DNA from: Mycolicibacterium neoaurum VKM Ac-1815D
GTDB taxonomy: Bacteria > Actinomycetota > Actinomycetes > Mycobacteriales > Mycobacteriaceae
Assembly: GCF_000317305.3 (NCBI RefSeq)
Contig: NC_023036.2
Coordinates: 2,604,001 to 2,668,000 of the forward strand
Length of the DNA: 64,000 nucleotides
Direction of reading: 5' to 3'
A model generated the notes under the pieces. It was not told the origin of the DNA. It was given only the letters and a program-made list of their open reading frames with translations, and did not search any database. A program made the position numbers and the translations under genes. Positions 62,973 to 64,000 of the stretch are shown here, one piece after another. The stretch's first letter is position 1; each line of letters begins with the position of its first letter.

Positions 62973-63057
62973 GCGGCCCGCCGCCGTGCCCGATAGGCGG
63001 CCCGCCGCCGTGCCCGATAGGCGGCCCGCCGCCGTGCCCGATAGACGGCGCGCCGCG
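62962..63057 (+). repeat. 24-bp tandem repeat, four units, at the mltG/aroE junction
   Basis: Units at 62962-62985, 62986-63009 and 63010-63033 are identical; the fourth (63034-63057) has three changes. Each starts GTGCCCGATAG and reads VPDRRPAA in the aroE frame, offering four in-frame GTG starts, while TAG in the first unit ends mltG. GGCGG-CCCG-CCGCC in each unit can fold into a hairpin. Confidence 0.95.
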
Positions 63058-63831
63058 GTGCTGGGGTCGCCGATCTCGCATTCGCGCTCACCCGATATCC
63101 ATCTGGCCGCCTACCGGGCGCTGGGTCTGACGTCGTGGACCTACGACCGCATCGAATGCACGGCCGAACAACTGCCGGGACTGGTCGCCGGCCTCGGCCC
63201 CGAATGGGTCGGCCTGTCGGTCACCAAACCCGGCAAGTTCGCCGCACTGGCCACCGCCACCGAGCGCACCGAGCGCGCCGCCCTGGTCGGCTCGGCCAAC
63301 ACGCTGGTGCGCACCGATACCGGGTGGCGTGCCGACAACACCGATATCGACGGCGTCGTCGGCTCATTGGCAGACCATGTCGAGGCCCCGCAACGCGCGG
63401 CGGTGCTGGGCTCCGGTGGCACCGCGCCGGCCGCGGTCGCCGCACTGGTGAGTCTCGGTGTGCGCCATATCGCCGTGGTGGCCCGCGATCGGGCCAAGGC
63501 TGCCGAACCGGTGGCCATCGGACGCCAACTCGGCGCCGATACCGAGTGGGTCGAACTGGGCCGACCGGTCGCCGAGCTCGACGTCGCGGTGAACACGCTG
63601 CCCGCCGAGGTCGCCGCGCGATACGCCGACACGATCGTGACGGTGCCGTTGTTGCTCGACGCCATCTACGACCCCTGGCCCACACCGTTGGCCGACGCCG
63701 TGAGCACCGCTGGGGGCCGGGTGGTCAGCGGACTGCAGATGCTGTTGCATCAGGCCGTCGCCCAGGTCGAGCAGTTCACCGGCATGACCGCTCCGCAAGA
63801 GGTGATGAGAGCGGCCCTCGAACGGCCCTAG
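63034..63831 (+). CDS. aroE: Shikimate dehydrogenase
   Basis: A 265-residue enzyme that reduces 3-dehydroshikimate with NADPH. LGSPISHSRSPDIHLAAYRALGL carries the shikimate-binding Ser pair, SVTKPGKF the catalytic Lys, SANTLVR and ADNTDIDG the Asn and Asp contacts, and VLGSGGTAPAAVAAL the cofactor loop. The start at GTG 63034 gives 8 residues before VLGSPI, the family length; three more in-frame GTG codons upstream (62962, 62986, 63010) in the tandem repeat would add VPDRRPAA units. Which is used is open. Confidence 0.9.
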   Translation: MPDRRRAAVLGSPISHSRSPDIHLAAYRALGLTSWTYDRIECTAEQLPGLVAGLGPEWVGLSVTKPGKFAALATATERTERAALVGSANTLVRTDTGWRADNTDIDGVVGSLADHVEAPQRAAVLGSGGTAPAAVAALVSLGVRHIAVVARDRAKAAEPVAIGRQLGADTEWVELGRPVAELDVAVNTLPAEVAARYADTIVTVPLLLDAIYDPWPTPLADAVSTAGGRVVSGLQMLLHQAVAQVEQFTGMTAPQEVMRAALERP

Positions 63832-63840
63832 CCTCGACAT

Positions 63841-64000
63841 GTGGGGTGGGTCGCGGTGGGCGTGTGGTTGACCGCGCTGACCGTCTACGACTTGCGGCAA
63901 CGCCGACTGCCCAATATGTTGACGCTCCCCGGAGCGCTGCTGGTGCTGTGCTGGGCGGCATCCTGCGGCCGCGGAATGCCCGCGCTCGTCGGCGCGCTTG
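63841..64000 (+). CDS. Prepilin peptidase (A24 type), N-terminal part
   Basis: The first 53 codons of a membrane protein that runs off the window: VGWVAVGVWLTALTVYDLRQRRLPNMLTLPGALLVLCWAA. The YDLRxRRLPNxLTLPG sequence after the first helix is the type IV prepilin peptidase signature, with the first active-site Asp. Short mycobacterial relatives lack the methyltransferase domain. It lies 9 nt after aroE, as in M. tuberculosis (Rv2551c after aroE). Confidence 0.82.
   Translation, partial: MGWVAVGVWLTALTVYDLRQRRLPNMLTLPGALLVLCWAASCGRGMPALVGAL

Noticed and set aside
62962..63057. CRISPR array
   Set aside because: Units are directly adjacent without spacers, coding, and at a gene start; no cas genes.
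1..64000. tRNA or rRNA genes
   Set aside because: No cloverleaf-like stretch or rRNA sequence was recognised while reading either strand.

Overview
The window is a 64 kb chromosomal segment of a Mycobacterium-type actinomycete. High GC, frequent GTG starts, 4-nt start/stop overlaps and gene content (an F420-type Ddn-like reductase, an Rv2578c-type radical SAM protein, DUF222/HNH 13E12-type protein, exported cyclophilins) all point there. The order tesB-pdxT-yebC-ruvCAB-gabT-yajC-secDF-lipoprotein-apt-relA-ppiB-hisS ... aspS ... rarA-alaS-ruvX-mltG-aroE is the order I recall for the Rv2605c-Rv2551c part of M. tuberculosis. The urea transporter (urtABCDE) suggests a fast-growing environmental (Mycolicibacterium-like) species; that is inference.

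Layout. 1-5842: end of tesB, pdxT, an acyl-CoA dehydrogenase, a YebC protein, and the SOS-type ruvCAB operon. 5848-8359: small membrane proteins and gabT. 8557-16657: one long + strand run, yajC-secD-secF-lipoprotein-apt-relA, coupling protein export, purine salvage and (p)ppGpp metabolism. 16714-21231: two exported cyclophilins, a metallo-hydrolase, hisS and dtd. 21246-26049: urtABCDE on the minus strand. 26258-31573: an MmpS-like exported protein, a LexA-boxed radical SAM gene, an ISL3-family insertion with a frameshifted transposase, a 13E12/HNH protein and a PhyH-type dioxygenase. 31650-42210: TetR-nitrilase unit, metallopeptidase, esterase, aspS, Ddn-like reductase, thiolase and an acyltransferase-like protein.

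42252-50207 is a conserved but little-understood cluster: transglutaminase/DUF2126 protein, circularly permuted ATP-grasp/alpha-E protein, a second transglutaminase and a zinc-ribbon HExxH peptidase. It looks like an amide-bond forming and cutting system.

50208-55268 looks like an accessory insert. It holds a gene of unknown family, a STAS protein without the usual phospho-acceptor serine, a five-helix membrane protein, a second divergent WhiA-like regulator with an N-terminal extension, a small anchored protein, and two copies of an 18-bp palindromic motif near its two ends. I regard this as the best candidate for an undescribed regulatory system here. 55269-64000 returns to core genes: ASCH/winged-helix protein, DUF3097, rarA, yjbQ-like, alaS, ruvX, mltG, aroE and the start of a prepilin peptidase.

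A second theme is short tandem duplications of 18-30 bp placed on start/stop junctions of core genes (12031, 13699, 16651, 62962). Three of them multiply the GTG start codon.
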